From Gammaproteobacteria bacterium (GTDB lineage Bacteria; Pseudomonadota; Gammaproteobacteria; GCA-001735895), in contig JASJCI010000034.1 in the NCBI GenBank assembly GCA_030066085.1, positions 1-63,212 of the forward strand: 63,212 nucleotides of DNA, written 5' to 3'. Shown here one piece after another: positions 20,530-32,721 of this stretch (its first letter is position 1; the number at the start of each line of letters is the position of its first letter). Both the position numbers and the translations under genes were made by a program. The notes beneath the pieces were generated by a model. It was given only the letters and a program-made list of their open reading frames with translations, made no database searches and was not told the origin of the DNA.

Positions 20530-22974
20530 ATGGAGTCACGAAAGCTATCCACCAGCGGCACCCGGGTACAGGTCGACGTCGACCTGCAGCGTCACTTCGA
20601 GCTGACGCTGGGCCGCGACGAGCCGGGTTCGTCGCACCATTACCTCTACCAGGCGATGGTGCTGACCTTGCGCGACCGCATGGTCGAGCACTGGCGCGGC
20701 ACGCGTGAGCGCTACCAGCGGGAGCAGCCCCGGCGGATCAACTACCTGTCGCTCGAGTTCCTGATCGGGCGCAGTCTGAATAATGCCCTGCTCAACCTCG
20801 ATCTCGAGGAGCAGGTGCGCGCGGCGCTGATTCCGTTTGCCTGCGGCCTCGAAACCCTGGAGGAAGAGGAGCCGGACGCCGGGCTCGGCAACGGCGGCCT
20901 CGGCCGGCTCGCCGCCTGTTTTCTCGACAGCTGCGCAAGCCTGGAGATCCCGGTGACCGGTTACGGCATCCGTTACCAGTACGGCATGTTTCACCAGCGC
21001 ATCGAAAACGGTTACCAGGTCGAGCAGCCCGACAGCTGGCTGCGTAACGGCAATCCCTGGGAAATCGAAAGCCCGGAAAATGCGCGCCGGATTCATTTTT
21101 TCGGTCGCACCGAGCACTACAACGCCGGTAACGGTCACCCGCGCGCGCGCTGGGTCGATACCCACGACGTGCTCGCCATACCCTACGATACGCCGGTGCC
21201 GGGGTACCGCAACGACACGGTCAACACGCTGCGGTTGTGGAAAGCCGAGGCCACCGATGAATTCGACCTCGACGAATTCAACGCCGGCAGTTACATCGAC
21301 GCGGTTGCCGCCAAGAACCGCGCCGAGCAGATCACGATGGTGCTCTATCCCAACGACGCCAGCGAGGCGGGCAAGGAGCTGCGCCTGCGCCAGCAGTATT
21401 TCCTGGTTTCGGCCAGCCTGCAGGATGTACTGCATCGATGGGTCGAACGCAACAGCCGAGACTTCAACGAATTCGTTGCCAAGAACGGCTTTCAACTCAA
21501 CGATACGCACCCGACGGTGGCGATCGCGGAACTCATGCGCCTGTTGATCGACGATTACGACATACCCTGGGATCGCGCCTGGGAGATGACCACCGCGACC
21601 ATGGCCTACACCAACCACACGCTGCTGCCCGAGGCGCTCGAGGTCTGGCCGCTGCACCTGTTCGGTGAACTGCTGCCACGCCCGCTGGAAATCATTCGCG
21701 AAATCGATGCCTGGTTCGGCGCCGAAATCGAACGTCGCTGGCCGGGCGACCACCAACGCCGCGAGCGCATGGCGATCATCAGCGGCGGTGATTACCCGGT
21801 CGTGCGCATGGCTTACCTCGGCATCGTCGGCAGTCACTCGGTCAACGGGGTTGCCGCGCTGCACACCAGCCTGCTCAAGCAGGGACTGTTCCACGATTTC
21901 TACGAGCTCTGGCCGGAGAAATTCAACAACGTCACCAACGGCGTGTCGCCGCGGCGCTGGCTCGCGCACTGCAACCCGGGTCTGCGCGAGCTGTTGACCG
22001 AGACCATCGGCGACGGCTGGATTCGCGACCTCGACCTGCTGCAACAGCTGCGCCCACACGCCAAAGACAGCGGTTTTCGCGAGCGCTTCATGCGGGTCAA
22101 GCGGCACAACAAGGAGCGCCTGGCGAGCATGGTCGAGCGCGAATGCCGGGTCGAATTCGATCCCGACATGCTGTTCGACGTGCAGGTAAAACGGATCCAT
22201 GAATACAAGCGCCAGCTGCTCAACGTGCTGCACCTGATTCACCTCTACGATCGCATCCGCGACGGAGACACCGACGGGCTGGTGCCGCGCTGTGCGTTGA
22301 TCGGCGGCAAGGCCGCGCCCGGCTACGACATGGCCAAGCGCATCGTCAAGATGATCAACAACGTCGCCGCGGTGATCAACGCCGACGAGCGCGTGCGGCC
22401 CTGGCTGCGGCTGGCCTTCATCCCCGATTACCGCGTATCGGCGATGGAGTTCATCTGCCCCGGTACCGACCTGTCGGAGCAGATTTCGACCGCGGGCAAG
22501 GAAGCTTCCGGCACCGGCAACATGAAGTTCATGATGAACGGCGCGGTTACCATCGGCACTCTCGACGGCGCCAATATCGAGATTCGCGAAGCCGTCGGCG
22601 CGGATAATTTTTTCCTCTTCGGCCTGACCGCCGACGAAGTCGCGGAACAGGCGCGCGACTACAATCCGGGGGCGTTCATCGAGGCCGACGAAGCCCTGTC
22701 CCGCGTCATGAGCCTGTTGCAGAGCGGCCATTTCAATCGCTTCGAGCACGGTATCTTCGACCCGATCATGGATGCCATTCGCAGTCCGCACGATCCGTGG
22801 ATGACCGCGGCCGATTTTCGCGCCTACGTCGACGCCCAGCAGCGGGTCGCCGCGGCCTGGCATGACCACGAGCGCTGGGCGACGATGGCGGTACTCAATA
22901 CCGCCGCCAGCGGACGTTTTTCCAGCGATCGTTCGATTCGCGATTACCGCGACCTGATCTGGGACAGGAATTGA
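20530..22974 (+). CDS. glgP: Glycogen phosphorylase
   Basis: GlgP releases glucose 1-phosphate from glycogen ends using phosphate and PLP. From the ATG at 20530 the protein is 814 residues, the usual bacterial size; an ATG at 20503 would overlap glgX. Landmarks are RINYLSLEFLIGRSL near 70, the LGNGGLGRLAACFLDS segment near 118, KNGFQLNDTHPT near 318, QVKRIHEYKRQLLNVL near 548, and the PLP-lysine motif EASGTGNMKFMMNG near 657. Its product can be used by pgm and pgi of the same operon or returned to synthesis by glgC. Confidence 0.97.
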   Translation: MESRKLSTSGTRVQVDVDLQRHFELTLGRDEPGSSHHYLYQAMVLTLRDRMVEHWRGTRERYQREQPRRINYLSLEFLIGRSLNNALLNLDLEEQVRAALIPFACGLETLEEEEPDAGLGNGGLGRLAACFLDSCASLEIPVTGYGIRYQYGMFHQRIENGYQVEQPDSWLRNGNPWEIESPENARRIHFFGRTEHYNAGNGHPRARWVDTHDVLAIPYDTPVPGYRNDTVNTLRLWKAEATDEFDLDEFNAGSYIDAVAAKNRAEQITMVLYPNDASEAGKELRLRQQYFLVSASLQDVLHRWVERNSRDFNEFVAKNGFQLNDTHPTVAIAELMRLLIDDYDIPWDRAWEMTTATMAYTNHTLLPEALEVWPLHLFGELLPRPLEIIREIDAWFGAEIERRWPGDHQRRERMAIISGGDYPVVRMAYLGIVGSHSVNGVAALHTSLLKQGLFHDFYELWPEKFNNVTNGVSPRRWLAHCNPGLRELLTETIGDGWIRDLDLLQQLRPHAKDSGFRERFMRVKRHNKERLASMVERECRVEFDPDMLFDVQVKRIHEYKRQLLNVLHLIHLYDRIRDGDTDGLVPRCALIGGKAAPGYDMAKRIVKMINNVAAVINADERVRPWLRLAFIPDYRVSAMEFICPGTDLSEQISTAGKEASGTGNMKFMMNGAVTIGTLDGANIEIREAVGADNFFLFGLTADEVAEQARDYNPGAFIEADEALSRVMSLLQSGHFNRFEHGIFDPIMDAIRSPHDPWMTAADFRAYVDAQQRVAAAWHDHERWATMAVLNTAASGRFSSDRSIRDYRDLIWDRN

Positions 22975-23109
22975 TGCGTCCGCGGGCGCGGTGAAGGCGC
23001 CCGCTTCTGTTAACATGGGACGCCCGTCGGCAGCCGTCCGGCGGGTGTCGCTCGCCACCGGCGCGTGCGCGGCACAGGCGCCGACATGGAACGGCGCAAA
23101 GGAGGAGAC

Positions 23110-24381
23110 ATGACCAGACCCGTCGATCGGCACATCAGCCAGATCACACGCAAGACGCTCGCGCTCGTGCTCGCTGGCGGACAGGGATCGCGCCTGAAGG
23201 AACTGACCGAGTGGCGCGCCAAGCCGGCGGTGCCGTTCGGCGGCAAGTTTCGCATCATCGACTTTCCGCTGTCGAACTCCGTCAATTCGGGAATCCGGCG
23301 CATCGGCGTGCTGACGCAGTACAAGGCGCACTCGCTGGTACGCCACCTGATGCAGGGCTGGAGTTATTTCAAGCCCGAACTGGGGGAGTTCCTCGAAATC
23401 CTGCCGGCTTCCCAGCGTCTCGGCGGCGAGTGGTACCGGGGCACCGCCGACGCGCTGTACCAGAATATCGATATCATCGACACCCACCGGCCCGACTACG
23501 TGCTGATCCTGTCCGGCGACCACATTTACAAGATGGATTACGGCCCGTTGCTGGCGGCACACGTGGAGCGTGACGCCGACCTGACGATATCCTGTCTCGA
23601 AGTGCCGGTGGCCGAGGCGGCCAACACCTTCGGCGTCATGCAGGTCGACAAGAGCCTGCGCATCCAGGGATTCGAGGAAAAGCCGGCCGAGCCGGCGCCG
23701 CTGCCCGGTCAGCCGGATTACTGCCTGGCATCGATGGGCAACTACGTCTTCAATACCAGGTTCCTGTTCGACGTGCTCAAACGCGACGCCAGCCTCGAGG
23801 GCTCGCACCACGATTTCGGCAAGGACATCATCCCGTCGCTGATCGGCCAGCACACGCTGTACGCCTACCCGTTCCGCGACCCGGTCACGCGCAAGCGCGC
23901 CTACTGGCGCGACGTGGGTAACCTCGATGCTTTTTGGGATGCCAACATGGAACTGCTCGGCATCACGCCGGAACTCAATCTTTACGACCTGGACTGGCCG
24001 ATCCTGACCGCCCAGGCACAGCTGCCGCCGGCCAAGTTCGTGTTCGACGATGAACACCGGCGCGGCATGGCCACCGATTCGATGGTTTCGGGCGGCTGCC
24101 TGATCTCGGGCGCGCGGCTCAATCGCTCGCTGCTGTTTTCCAACGTGCACGTGCACTCCTACGCCGAAATCGAAGACAGCGTGATCATGCCGGAAGCCGA
24201 TATCGGCCGCGGCGCGCGCATCCGGCGCGCGATCATCGATCGCGGCTGCCGCGTACCCGAGGGCATGCAGATCGGGTTCGACAGCGAGCAGGACCGCGCT
24301 GCCGGTTTTACCGTCAGCGAGGGCGGCATCGTGCTGGTGACGCCGACGATGCTGCAGCAGAACGTGCACTACTGGGACTGA
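23110..24381 (+). CDS. glgC: Glucose-1-phosphate adenylyltransferase
   Basis: GlgC makes ADP-glucose from glucose 1-phosphate and ATP, the committed and usually allosteric step of bacterial glycogen synthesis. The start at 23110 is set by a strong AAGGAGGAG site 3-6 bases upstream, giving 423 residues, a normal length. The N-terminus has the nucleotidyltransferase signature [13 protein letters not shown] with [15 protein letters not shown]. Further motifs are [12 protein letters not shown] near 115, [12 protein letters not shown] near 136 and GFEEKP near 194. The C-terminal part is a left-handed beta helix with hexapeptide-like repeats. It is 135 bp after glgP, the largest gap in the operon. 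Confidence 0.97.
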   Translation: MTRPVDRHISQITRKTLALVLAGGQGSRLKELTEWRAKPAVPFGGKFRIIDFPLSNSVNSGIRRIGVLTQYKAHSLVRHLMQGWSYFKPELGEFLEILPASQRLGGEWYRGTADALYQNIDIIDTHRPDYVLILSGDHIYKMDYGPLLAAHVERDADLTISCLEVPVAEAANTFGVMQVDKSLRIQGFEEKPAEPAPLPGQPDYCLASMGNYVFNTRFLFDVLKRDASLEGSHHDFGKDIIPSLIGQHTLYAYPFRDPVTRKRAYWRDVGNLDAFWDANMELLGITPELNLYDLDWPILTAQAQLPPAKFVFDDEHRRGMATDSMVSGGCLISGARLNRSLLFSNVHVHSYAEIEDSVIMPEADIGRGARIRRAIIDRGCRVPEGMQIGFDSEQDRAAGFTVSEGGIVLVTPTMLQQNVHYWD

Positions 24382-26022
<1,641 letters not shown>

Positions 26023-26026
26023 AACG

Positions 26027-27442
26027 ATGAAAATCCTGCACGTCGCGGCGGAAGTCCTTCCGCTGGTCAAGACCGGCGGGCTGGCCGACGTCGTCGGTGC
26101 GCTACCGGCGGCGCAGCGCGCGCTGGGTCACGAGGTGTCGGTGCTGGTGCCGGGTTACCCGGCGATCCTCGAGGGTGCGGGTAAACTCTCGCCGGTCGAA
26201 GGTTTTGCCGTACCCGGCGGCCGCTTGTTACGCGGCCGGCTCGCCGGCGACGTCGAACTGCTGGTCATCGAGCAGGCCGCGCGTTACGCTCGTCCCGGCA
26301 ATCCCTATGTCGATGCCAGCGGGCAGGACTGGCCGGATAACCTGCAACGCTTCGTGCTGCTCGGCCGCGTCGCGGCCGATCTCTGCCTGTGGGATCCGCA
26401 AATCGACCTGCTGCACGCGCACGACTGGCACGCGGGGCTCGCGCCGGCCTACCTGCGGGCCGACGGTACCCGCTGCGCGAGCTGTTTCACGATTCACAAC
26501 CTTGCCTTCCAGGGTATCTACGCCTACTACGAATACGCCTTCACCGGCCTGCCGGAAGCCTTTTACCGCTTCGACGGCCTCGAGTTCCACGGCGACTGGT
26601 CTTTCATGAAGGCCGCGCTGTCCTACAGCGACGCGATTACCACCGTCAGCCCGACCTATGCGCGCGAAATCCTGCGCCCCGATCTCGGCATGCAGCTCGA
26701 TGGCGTGCTCAACTATCGCCGTGCCGATCTGCGCGGAATTCTGAACGGCGTCGATTACGCTATCTGGAACCCGGAAACCGATCGCGCGCTCGCGCGGACT
26801 TATGGCATCGACAAGCTGGCGGCCAAGACGCACAACAAGCGTGCGCTGCAGCAAGACATGGGCCTGGCGGTCGCGCCCGCTCGACCGCTGGTCGGCGTGG
26901 TCAGCCGCCTGACCCTGCAAAAGGGCATGGACCTGGTACCCGGCGCGATCGAAAGCCTGCTGGCTGCCGATCAGATTCAACTGGCCCTGCTCGGCAGCGG
27001 CGACCGCGAGCTGGAGCAGGCGTTCGCCGAGCTGGCCGAGCGTCACGCGGGCAATTGCGCGGTCAGCCTGGCCTACGACGAGTCGCTGGCGCATCGCATC
27101 GTCGGCGGTGCCGATGCGATCCTGGTACCTTCTCGCTTCGAACCCTGCGGGCTGACCCAGCTCTACGGACTGCGTTATGGCACCCTGCCGATCGTGCGCC
27201 GCACCGGCGGCCTCGCCGATACGGTTGCCGGCTACCGCGCGCAGGCGAAGCAGCCGACCGGCTTCGTGTTCGAGACCGCCAGCAGCCGCGCGCTCAAGCG
27301 CGTGCTGGGCAGGGTGGTCGAGGTTTATCGCGACGGACCGACCTGGCGCGGGCTGATGCAAAACGCGATGCGCTGCGAGTTCGGCTGGGACCGCGCGGCC
27401 AGGGACTACGACAAACTATACGCGCGAATCCGCAGGGGATGA
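26027..27442 (+). CDS. glgA: Glycogen synthase (ADP-glucose)
   Basis: GlgA elongates glycogen from ADP-glucose. It is a GT5 retaining glycosyltransferase of 471 residues. The N-terminus has the ADP-glucose site [23 protein letters not shown] lies near 126, [10 protein letters not shown] near 148, the second-domain VSRLTLQKG near 289, and the catalytic [17 protein letters not shown] near 365. The stop lies 4 bp before the pgi start. With glgB and glgC it completes the synthesis branch. Confidence 0.97.
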   Translation: MKILHVAAEVLPLVKTGGLADVVGALPAAQRALGHEVSVLVPGYPAILEGAGKLSPVEGFAVPGGRLLRGRLAGDVELLVIEQAARYARPGNPYVDASGQDWPDNLQRFVLLGRVAADLCLWDPQIDLLHAHDWHAGLAPAYLRADGTRCASCFTIHNLAFQGIYAYYEYAFTGLPEAFYRFDGLEFHGDWSFMKAALSYSDAITTVSPTYAREILRPDLGMQLDGVLNYRRADLRGILNGVDYAIWNPETDRALARTYGIDKLAAKTHNKRALQQDMGLAVAPARPLVGVVSRLTLQKGMDLVPGAIESLLAADQIQLALLGSGDRELEQAFAELAERHAGNCAVSLAYDESLAHRIVGGADAILVPSRFEPCGLTQLYGLRYGTLPIVRRTGGLADTVAGYRAQAKQPTGFVFETASSRALKRVLGRVVEVYRDGPTWRGLMQNAMRCEFGWDRAARDYDKLYARIRRG

Positions 27443-27446
27443 ACCG

Positions 27447-29087
27447 ATGGTACTGAATCAACTGCCCGAATGGCATGCGCTCGAGCAACGGCGCGACGCG
27501 CTCGATGGCCAACATCTGCGCGAGCTGTTCGCGGCCGATCCCGATCGTTTCGCGCAGTTTTCCCTGCGCCACGAAAACATCCTGCTGGATTACTCGAAAA
27601 ACCGCGTCGACGCGGCCACCATGGAGGCACTGCGGGCGTTGGCCGGGGCCTGCGATCTCGAGGGCTGGATCGCGCGCATGTTTGCCGGCGAAGCGATCAA
27701 CCTGACCGAGGGGCGGGCAGTGCTGCACGTGGCGCTGCGTAACCGCGCCAATACGTCGATCCTGGTCGATGGCGAGGACGTGATGCCGGGGGTCAACAGC
27801 GTGCTGGCGCGGATGCGCGATTTCGTCGCGCGCGTGCATGACGGCAACTGGACCGGCTTCACCGGCGCCAGCATACGTGATGTCGTCAATATCGGCATTG
27901 GCGGTTCGGATCTCGGGCCGGTCATGGTTACCGAGGCGCTGAAGGCTTACCGGCAGGCGAACATCAACGTGCATTTCGTGTCCAACGTGGACGCCGCGCA
28001 CCTGCACGAGACGCTGGCCGGGCTCGATCCGGCGCGCACGCTGTTCATCGTCGCGAGCAAAACCTTCACCACCCAGGAGACCATGGCCAACGCGCGCGCC
28101 GCGCGTGCATGGCTGCTGCAGACGCTCGGCGACGAGGCGGCCGTGGCGCGTCACTTCGTCGCGCTGTCGACCAATGCCGCGGCGGTCGGGGACTTCGGCA
28201 TCGATGCCGCCAACATGTTCGAATTCTGGGACTGGGTCGGCGGGCGTTACTCGCTGTGGTCGGCCATCGGCCTGTCGATTGCGCTCGCGCTCGGCATGGA
28301 TCGATTCGAGGAGCTGCTCGACGGCGCTCATGCAATGGACCGGCATTTCCGCGAGGCGCCGCTGGAGGGCAACCTGCCGGTTACGCTGGCGCTGCTCGGT
28401 ATCTGGCACGTCAACTTCCTCGGCGCCGAGAGCCAGGCGGTGGTGCCTTATGCGCAAAACCTGCACCGCCTGCCGGCATACCTGCAGCAGGCCGACATGG
28501 AAAGCAACGGCAAGAGCGCCACTCGTGACGGCGACTTCGTCGCCTGGGACACCGGCCCGGTGATCTGGGGTGAACCCGGGACCAACGGCCAGCACGCGTT
28601 TTTCCAGCTGCTGCACCAGGGCAGCCGGCTGGTGCCGGTGGACTTCATCGTTGCCGCCAACAGTACCTATCCGAACGATGCGCAGCACGAGATGTTGCTG
28701 GCCAACTGCCTCGCGCAAAGCGCGGCGCTGATGACGGGTAAAACCGGCGACGAAGCGCGCGCGGAAATGGCCGCCGCCGGCCTCGACGCGAGCGAAATCG
28801 AGCGCCTGCTGCCGCATCGCACCTACCGCGGCAACCAGCCCAGTAACACGCTGCTGGTCGAAACGCTCGACCCGCGTACGCTGGGAGCGCTGATCGCGCT
28901 CTACGAGCACAAGATCTTTTGCCAGGGCATCATCTGGCAGGTCTGCTCTTACGACCAGTGGGGCGTCGAGCTCGGCAAGCAGCTCGCGGGACAGCTGCTG
29001 CCGCGCGTGCGCGGCGAGACGGCGGATGGGACCGTGGACGCGTCGACCGCCGGTTTGCTGGCACAGCTGCGGCACTGGCGCGGCTGA
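27447..29087 (+). CDS. pgi: Glucose-6-phosphate isomerase
   Basis: Pgi interconverts glucose 6-phosphate and fructose 6-phosphate, joining the glycogen operon to glycolysis. The protein is 546 residues. Recognised motifs are [14 protein letters not shown] near 149, [14 protein letters not shown] near 204, [13 protein letters not shown] near 265, ESNGKSA near 351, [19 protein letters not shown] near 373 and the C-terminal [13 protein letters not shown]. It is the last gene of the operon; downstream is a large palindromic element that likely ends transcription. Confidence 0.97.
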   Translation: MVLNQLPEWHALEQRRDALDGQHLRELFAADPDRFAQFSLRHENILLDYSKNRVDAATMEALRALAGACDLEGWIARMFAGEAINLTEGRAVLHVALRNRANTSILVDGEDVMPGVNSVLARMRDFVARVHDGNWTGFTGASIRDVVNIGIGGSDLGPVMVTEALKAYRQANINVHFVSNVDAAHLHETLAGLDPARTLFIVASKTFTTQETMANARAARAWLLQTLGDEAAVARHFVALSTNAAAVGDFGIDAANMFEFWDWVGGRYSLWSAIGLSIALALGMDRFEELLDGAHAMDRHFREAPLEGNLPVTLALLGIWHVNFLGAESQAVVPYAQNLHRLPAYLQQADMESNGKSATRDGDFVAWDTGPVIWGEPGTNGQHAFFQLLHQGSRLVPVDFIVAANSTYPNDAQHEMLLANCLAQSAALMTGKTGDEARAEMAAAGLDASEIERLLPHRTYRGNQPSNTLLVETLDPRTLGALIALYEHKIFCQGIIWQVCSYDQWGVELGKQLAGQLLPRVRGETADGTVDASTAGLLAQLRHWRG

Positions 29088-29140
29088 TTGTCGCAGTTTT
29101 ATTCAAATGAAACCCAGGGAGCAAAATCGTGCCGGGGCCG

Positions 29141-29268
29141 CGCTGTCGCGGTAAAGCCCGCGGGAAGCGCTCCGACTCTCGCTGCGCTCGAGTCGGCACA
29201 TCCCTGTGCCGCTCTCGCCGGGCCATCCATGGCCCGGCTAGGTTCCCGCAGACTTTACCCCGACAGCG
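29141..29268. repeat. 128-bp nested palindromic element (cloverleaf-like) between pgi and galU
   Basis: The outer arms at 29141-29166 and 29243-29268 are inverted copies matching at 23 of 26 positions. Inside lie three smaller perfect hairpins: CCGACTC/GAGTCGG, GCACA/TGTGC, and GCCGGGCCAT/ATGGCCCGGC. On paper this folds as a three-lobed cloverleaf on a long stem. The right arm ends at the base before the galU stop codon, and the pgi stop is 53 bp to the left, so it lies exactly between convergent genes and could act as a two-way terminator. Such an organised structure suggests a dispersed mobile palindrome. Confidence 0.75.
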
Positions 29269-30165
29269 CTATCTGGTTTCGTGTACGAATTCCTCGAAGA
29301 TTTCGCGGAACGCGGTGCCGAGCTCTGGGTGGCTCAGGCCGAAACGGACGTTGGCGCGCAGGAAGCCGAGCTTGTCACCGCAGTCGTAGGTTTTTCCCTT
29401 CAGGCTGTAGGCCTTGACCGGCGCCTCCTGCAGCAGCTTCTGCAGCGCGTCGGTCAGCTGGATTTCGCCGCCGGCACCGGGTTCGGTCTCGCGCAACAGT
29501 TCGAGCGTGCGCGCGGGCAGGATGTAGCGGCCGATGATGGACAGGTTGGACGGCGCTTCGGATATCTTCGGTTTCTCGACCATGCCGACGATATCGGCGG
29601 TCTGGCCGGGATCGGCGGTGGCGCCGCCGCAGTCGACGATACCGTAGCTGCTGACGTTTTCCCGCGGCACCGGCTCGACCATGAACAGGGCCGACCCATC
29701 CTCGTAGGCCGCGACCAGCGATTTCAGGTCGAGCGCGTGGTCGCCGTCGGGATGGTGCAGCAGCACGTCCGGCAGGCTGACCGCAAATGCCTCTGCGCCG
29801 ATCAACGGCGCCGCGCACAATACCGCGTGGCCGAGTCCGAGCGGATGATGCTGGCGCACGCTCGAAATCGTGACTTCGGGCGGCACGATATCGCGAATCG
29901 AGTCGATCAGCTGCGACTTGCCCTTGCGCTCCAGCGTGACCTCGAGCTCGAAGTGGGCGTCGAAATGATCCTCGATGGCCGACTTGCCGTCGCTGGTAAC
30001 GAGAATGATATGCGTGAAGCCGGCGGCCACGGCTTCCTCGACCACGTACTGGATGACCGGGCGATCCACCACGGTCAGCATTTCCTTCGGAATGACCTTG
30101 CTCGCGGGTAGCACCCGGGTGCCCAGGCCAGCCACGGGGATCACGATTTTGCTCAGCGGTTGCAT
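29269..30165 (-). CDS. galU: UTP-glucose-1-phosphate uridylyltransferase
   Basis: GalU makes UDP-glucose from glucose 1-phosphate and UTP for surface polysaccharides. From the ATG at 30165 the protein is 298 residues, starting just before the signature KIVIPVAGLGTRVLPASKVIPKEML written here only in part (VAGLGTRVLPASK, IPKEMLTVVD). It also shows VVEEAVAAG, RQHHPLGLGHAVLCA, the LPDVLL metal region near 118, and GGEIQLTDAL near 224. A longer frame to 30201 adds 12 atypical residues. It is convergent with the glycogen operon and draws on the same glucose 1-phosphate pool. Confidence 0.96.
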   Translation of the reverse strand: MQPLSKIVIPVAGLGTRVLPASKVIPKEMLTVVDRPVIQYVVEEAVAAGFTHIILVTSDGKSAIEDHFDAHFELEVTLERKGKSQLIDSIRDIVPPEVTISSVRQHHPLGLGHAVLCAAPLIGAEAFAVSLPDVLLHHPDGDHALDLKSLVAAYEDGSALFMVEPVPRENVSSYGIVDCGGATADPGQTADIVGMVEKPKISEAPSNLSIIGRYILPARTLELLRETEPGAGGEIQLTDALQKLLQEAPVKAYSLKGKTYDCGDKLGFLRANVRFGLSHPELGTAFREIFEEFVHETR

Positions 30166-30290
30166 ACGGTTTCCAGGGGTTCGTGCGGCGAGAGAGCGCA
30201 TTCTAGCCCAAAACCGGGCAAGCCTGCGTTACCGACTTCACGTAAAGCGGATTTTCCCCGCAAGGGTGCGTTGTCGCTATAATGCCGCGC

Positions 30291-30761
30291 ATGTCCGAAA
30301 CCCGAAACCTGCTGGTCGTCGCGCACAACCCGTCACCGAACACGCGGAAACTCGTCGATGCGACGCTGCGCGGTGCGCGCCACGAAGATATTGCCGGCGT
30401 CGACACGCGCTACCTGCCGCCGCTGGAGGCAGGGTCCGACGACGTGTTGTGGGCGGACGCGATCATCCTCGGCACCACCGAAAATTTCGGCTACATGAGC
30501 GGCGCATTGAAAGACTTTTTCGATCGCATCTATTATCCCTGCCTCGAACGCACCGAGGCGCTGCCGTTCGCGTGCTGGATTCGCGCCGGCCTCGACGGCA
30601 CCGGCACGCGGATCGCGATCGGCAAGATCACCACCGGGCTCAAGTGGAAGCCGGTGCAGGAGACGATGATCCTGCACGGCGACTACCGCGACGAGTTCGA
30701 GGAGCAGTGCGAGGAACTCGGCATGCTGATGGCGGCGAGTCTCGAGGCGCGCATCATTTGA
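30291..30761 (+). CDS. Flavodoxin-like / NADPH-dependent FMN reductase family protein
   Basis: A 156-residue protein of flavodoxin-like fold. The FMN phosphate loop is seen as AHNPSPNTRKLVD near residue 10, and the second loop as GTTENFGYMSGALKDFFDR near 62, which is typical of this group. A consensus -10 element TATAAT ends 7 bp before the ATG at 30291, so transcription would start at or next to the start codon and the message may be leaderless. An ATG at 30282 lies inside that promoter and is unlikely. Electron donor, acceptor and physiological role are unknown. It stands alone, divergent from galU. Confidence 0.78.
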   Translation: MSETRNLLVVAHNPSPNTRKLVDATLRGARHEDIAGVDTRYLPPLEAGSDDVLWADAIILGTTENFGYMSGALKDFFDRIYYPCLERTEALPFACWIRAGLDGTGTRIAIGKITTGLKWKPVQETMILHGDYRDEFEEQCEELGMLMAASLEARII

Positions 30762-30880
30762 TCCCGGTCTCATTCCAGCGCAGGCGCGAATCCATTACCA
30801 TGCCGGGATGCTGGCGATAAGGCCGGGGCCGGGGGCAATGAGCCTCGCCGGTCCGGGCAGGAATTTTACGAGGGGAAACG

Positions 30881-31576
30881 ATGACAGACTTTGACGGCAA
30901 GAAAGCAATCGTACTGGGCGGGACATCGGGCATTGGCCTCGCGACCGCGGAAATGCTGCGCGACGGCGGTGCGGAGGTCATCGTCGGCAGTCGCCGCGAA
31001 TGCGAGCTCGACGGCATGGAGTGTGTACAGGTCGACGTGCTCGACCGTGACGGGCTCGCCGTGCTGTTCGAAAAACACGCCGGCTTCGACTATCTCGTCA
31101 ATGCCGCGACCGGCGGTCCCCGCGCGATTGGACCGTTTCTCGATATGGATCTCGACGGTTTCCAGGGCTCTTTCGCCAAGCTATGGGGTTATACCAACAG
31201 CGTGCGCCTCGGCGCACCGCACATGGCCGCTAACGGGGCCGTCCTGCTCTACAGCGGTTACCCCGCGCGCAAGTGGCGCAGCGGGACCATCGCGATCGGT
31301 ACGGTCGGCGGCGCGGTCGAGGCATTCATCCGGCTGGTGGCCAACGAAATCAGCCCGATCCGGATCAACGGCGTGTGCCCGGGCCTGATCGATACGCCGA
31401 TGTCGCCGCTCGAGGGCGAGGCGCGCGACAACTATTACCGCGACGGGACTGCCGCGCACCTGATTCCGCGCGCCGGGACCGCCGGGGAAGTTGCCAGCGC
31501 CGGTATCTTCGTGCTCGCCAATGAATTTGTTACCGGCACCATCGTCGACGTCGACGGCGGTGCGCTGGCGACATGA
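30881..31576 (+). CDS. SDR-fold protein without the catalytic Tyr-x3-Lys
   Basis: A 231-residue protein of the short-chain dehydrogenase fold. The cofactor motif GGTSGIG (residues 13-19), a NAATGG version of the NAG motif and the closing TGTIVDVDGGAL are present. Where classical SDRs have Tyr-x3-Lys, this one reads IAIGTVGGAVEAF: Tyr becomes Ile and Lys becomes Gly. It may therefore use another mechanism, bind a ligand without turnover, or act with a partner. GAGGGG precedes the ATG. The stop overlaps the next gene by 4 bp, so it is coupled to an AstE/AspA-like hydrolase. The 119-bp gap upstream holds a GCGCAGGCGCGAATC-type repeat fragment. Confidence 0.82.
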   Translation: MTDFDGKKAIVLGGTSGIGLATAEMLRDGGAEVIVGSRRECELDGMECVQVDVLDRDGLAVLFEKHAGFDYLVNAATGGPRAIGPFLDMDLDGFQGSFAKLWGYTNSVRLGAPHMAANGAVLLYSGYPARKWRSGTIAIGTVGGAVEAFIRLVANEISPIRINGVCPGLIDTPMSPLEGEARDNYYRDGTAAHLIPRAGTAGEVASAGIFVLANEFVTGTIVDVDGGALAT

Positions 31577-32712
31577 GCTTCGAGCGGATCTGCAAAACGC
31601 TGGTTGGCGACGCGCCCGGCCGCAGTACCGAGCTCAACTATTATCGCGTCGGACCCGACGCGCCGGGCAAAAAGGTTTACCTGCAGGGCGCGATCCACGC
31701 CGACGAACAGCCGGGTATCCTGGTCCTGCACCACCTGCTCGCGCTGCTGCGCGCGGCCGATAGCGCGGGTGAACTCGAGGCCGAGTTCGTCGTGCTGCCG
31801 ATGGTCAATCCGCTCGGTATGGGTGACATCGAGTTCGGCAAACACCAGGGGCGTTACAACCGCGCCAGCGGCGTCAACTACAACCGCGGCTGGCTCGAGC
31901 TGTACGATTTGCTGGAGCCGAACTTCGCCGACACGCTCGCTGACGATGCCGGTGAAAATGTTGCCCGCGTGCGCGCCGCGCTGCGCCTGGGCGCGGCAGC
32001 CCTGCCGGAAAATACCGCCTTCGAGCAATGGCAAAAAACGCTCATCAGCGAAGCCTGCGACGCCGACTACGTGTTCGACCTGCACTGCGACGACGATGCG
32101 TTGATGTATATCTATTCGCTGCCGCAGATGCGTGACGACATCCAGCAGCTCGCCGACTGGACCGGCGCGGCGGCCACGCTGCTGGCAGAGGAGGGCGGTG
32201 GCAACTCCTTCGACGAGGTCTGGCCGGCGGTCTGGCTGCGCCTCGCGCGCGAGAACCCGCAACGTCCGCTGCCGCTGCCGTTGCTGTCCTGCACCCTCGA
32301 GTATCGCGGGCAAATCGATACCTTCGACGAGCTCAACCAGCGCGACGCGCGCAACCTGTTCGGTTTTTTCCAGCAGCGCGGCTTGATCGGCGGTCAGCCG
32401 ATCGGTTCCCGGGGCAGCGCGGCGGCCGCGACAGACCTGCGCGCCACCGAGTTCGTACGCGCGCCTGGCGCCGGCCTGGTTGCATTTTGTATCGAGCTCG
32501 GCGATCGCGTCGAGCGCGGCGAGCGTATCGCCGACCTGCTGCTGCTCGACGGTGACGGTGCCTTCGTCGAGCGCCGGCCGATCCTGGCGGGTACCTCGGG
32601 GCTGGTGCTGTCGCGCACGGTCAACAAGTACGTCTGGAGCAACGCCAACGTCGCCAAGATCGTTGGCGAGGAAATCCTCGAATCGCGCAGCGGCAACCTG
32701 CTGAGCGACTGA
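31573..32712 (+). CDS. Succinylglutamate desuccinylase/aspartoacylase-family metallohydrolase
   Basis: A 379-residue M14-related zinc amidohydrolase. The metal ligands are visible in GAIHADEQPG (His and Glu near 42-45) and DLHCDDDA (His near 167), with the substrate-binding arginine region GRYNRASGVNYNRGW between them. The C-terminal domain (about 290-370) resembles the beta-rich tail of this family, with a lipoyl-like turn around the GAGLVAF and GDRVERGERIADL stretches. It overlaps the SDR-like gene by 4 bp. Members deacylate N-acyl amino acids or ectoine intermediates, but no ectoine or arginine genes are nearby, so the substrate is unknown. Confidence 0.85.
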   Translation: MSFERICKTLVGDAPGRSTELNYYRVGPDAPGKKVYLQGAIHADEQPGILVLHHLLALLRAADSAGELEAEFVVLPMVNPLGMGDIEFGKHQGRYNRASGVNYNRGWLELYDLLEPNFADTLADDAGENVARVRAALRLGAAALPENTAFEQWQKTLISEACDADYVFDLHCDDDALMYIYSLPQMRDDIQQLADWTGAAATLLAEEGGGNSFDEVWPAVWLRLARENPQRPLPLPLLSCTLEYRGQIDTFDELNQRDARNLFGFFQQRGLIGGQPIGSRGSAAAATDLRATEFVRAPGAGLVAFCIELGDRVERGERIADLLLLDGDGAFVERRPILAGTSGLVLSRTVNKYVWSNANVAKIVGEEILESRSGNLLSD

Positions 32713-32721
32713 GGCCCCGCT

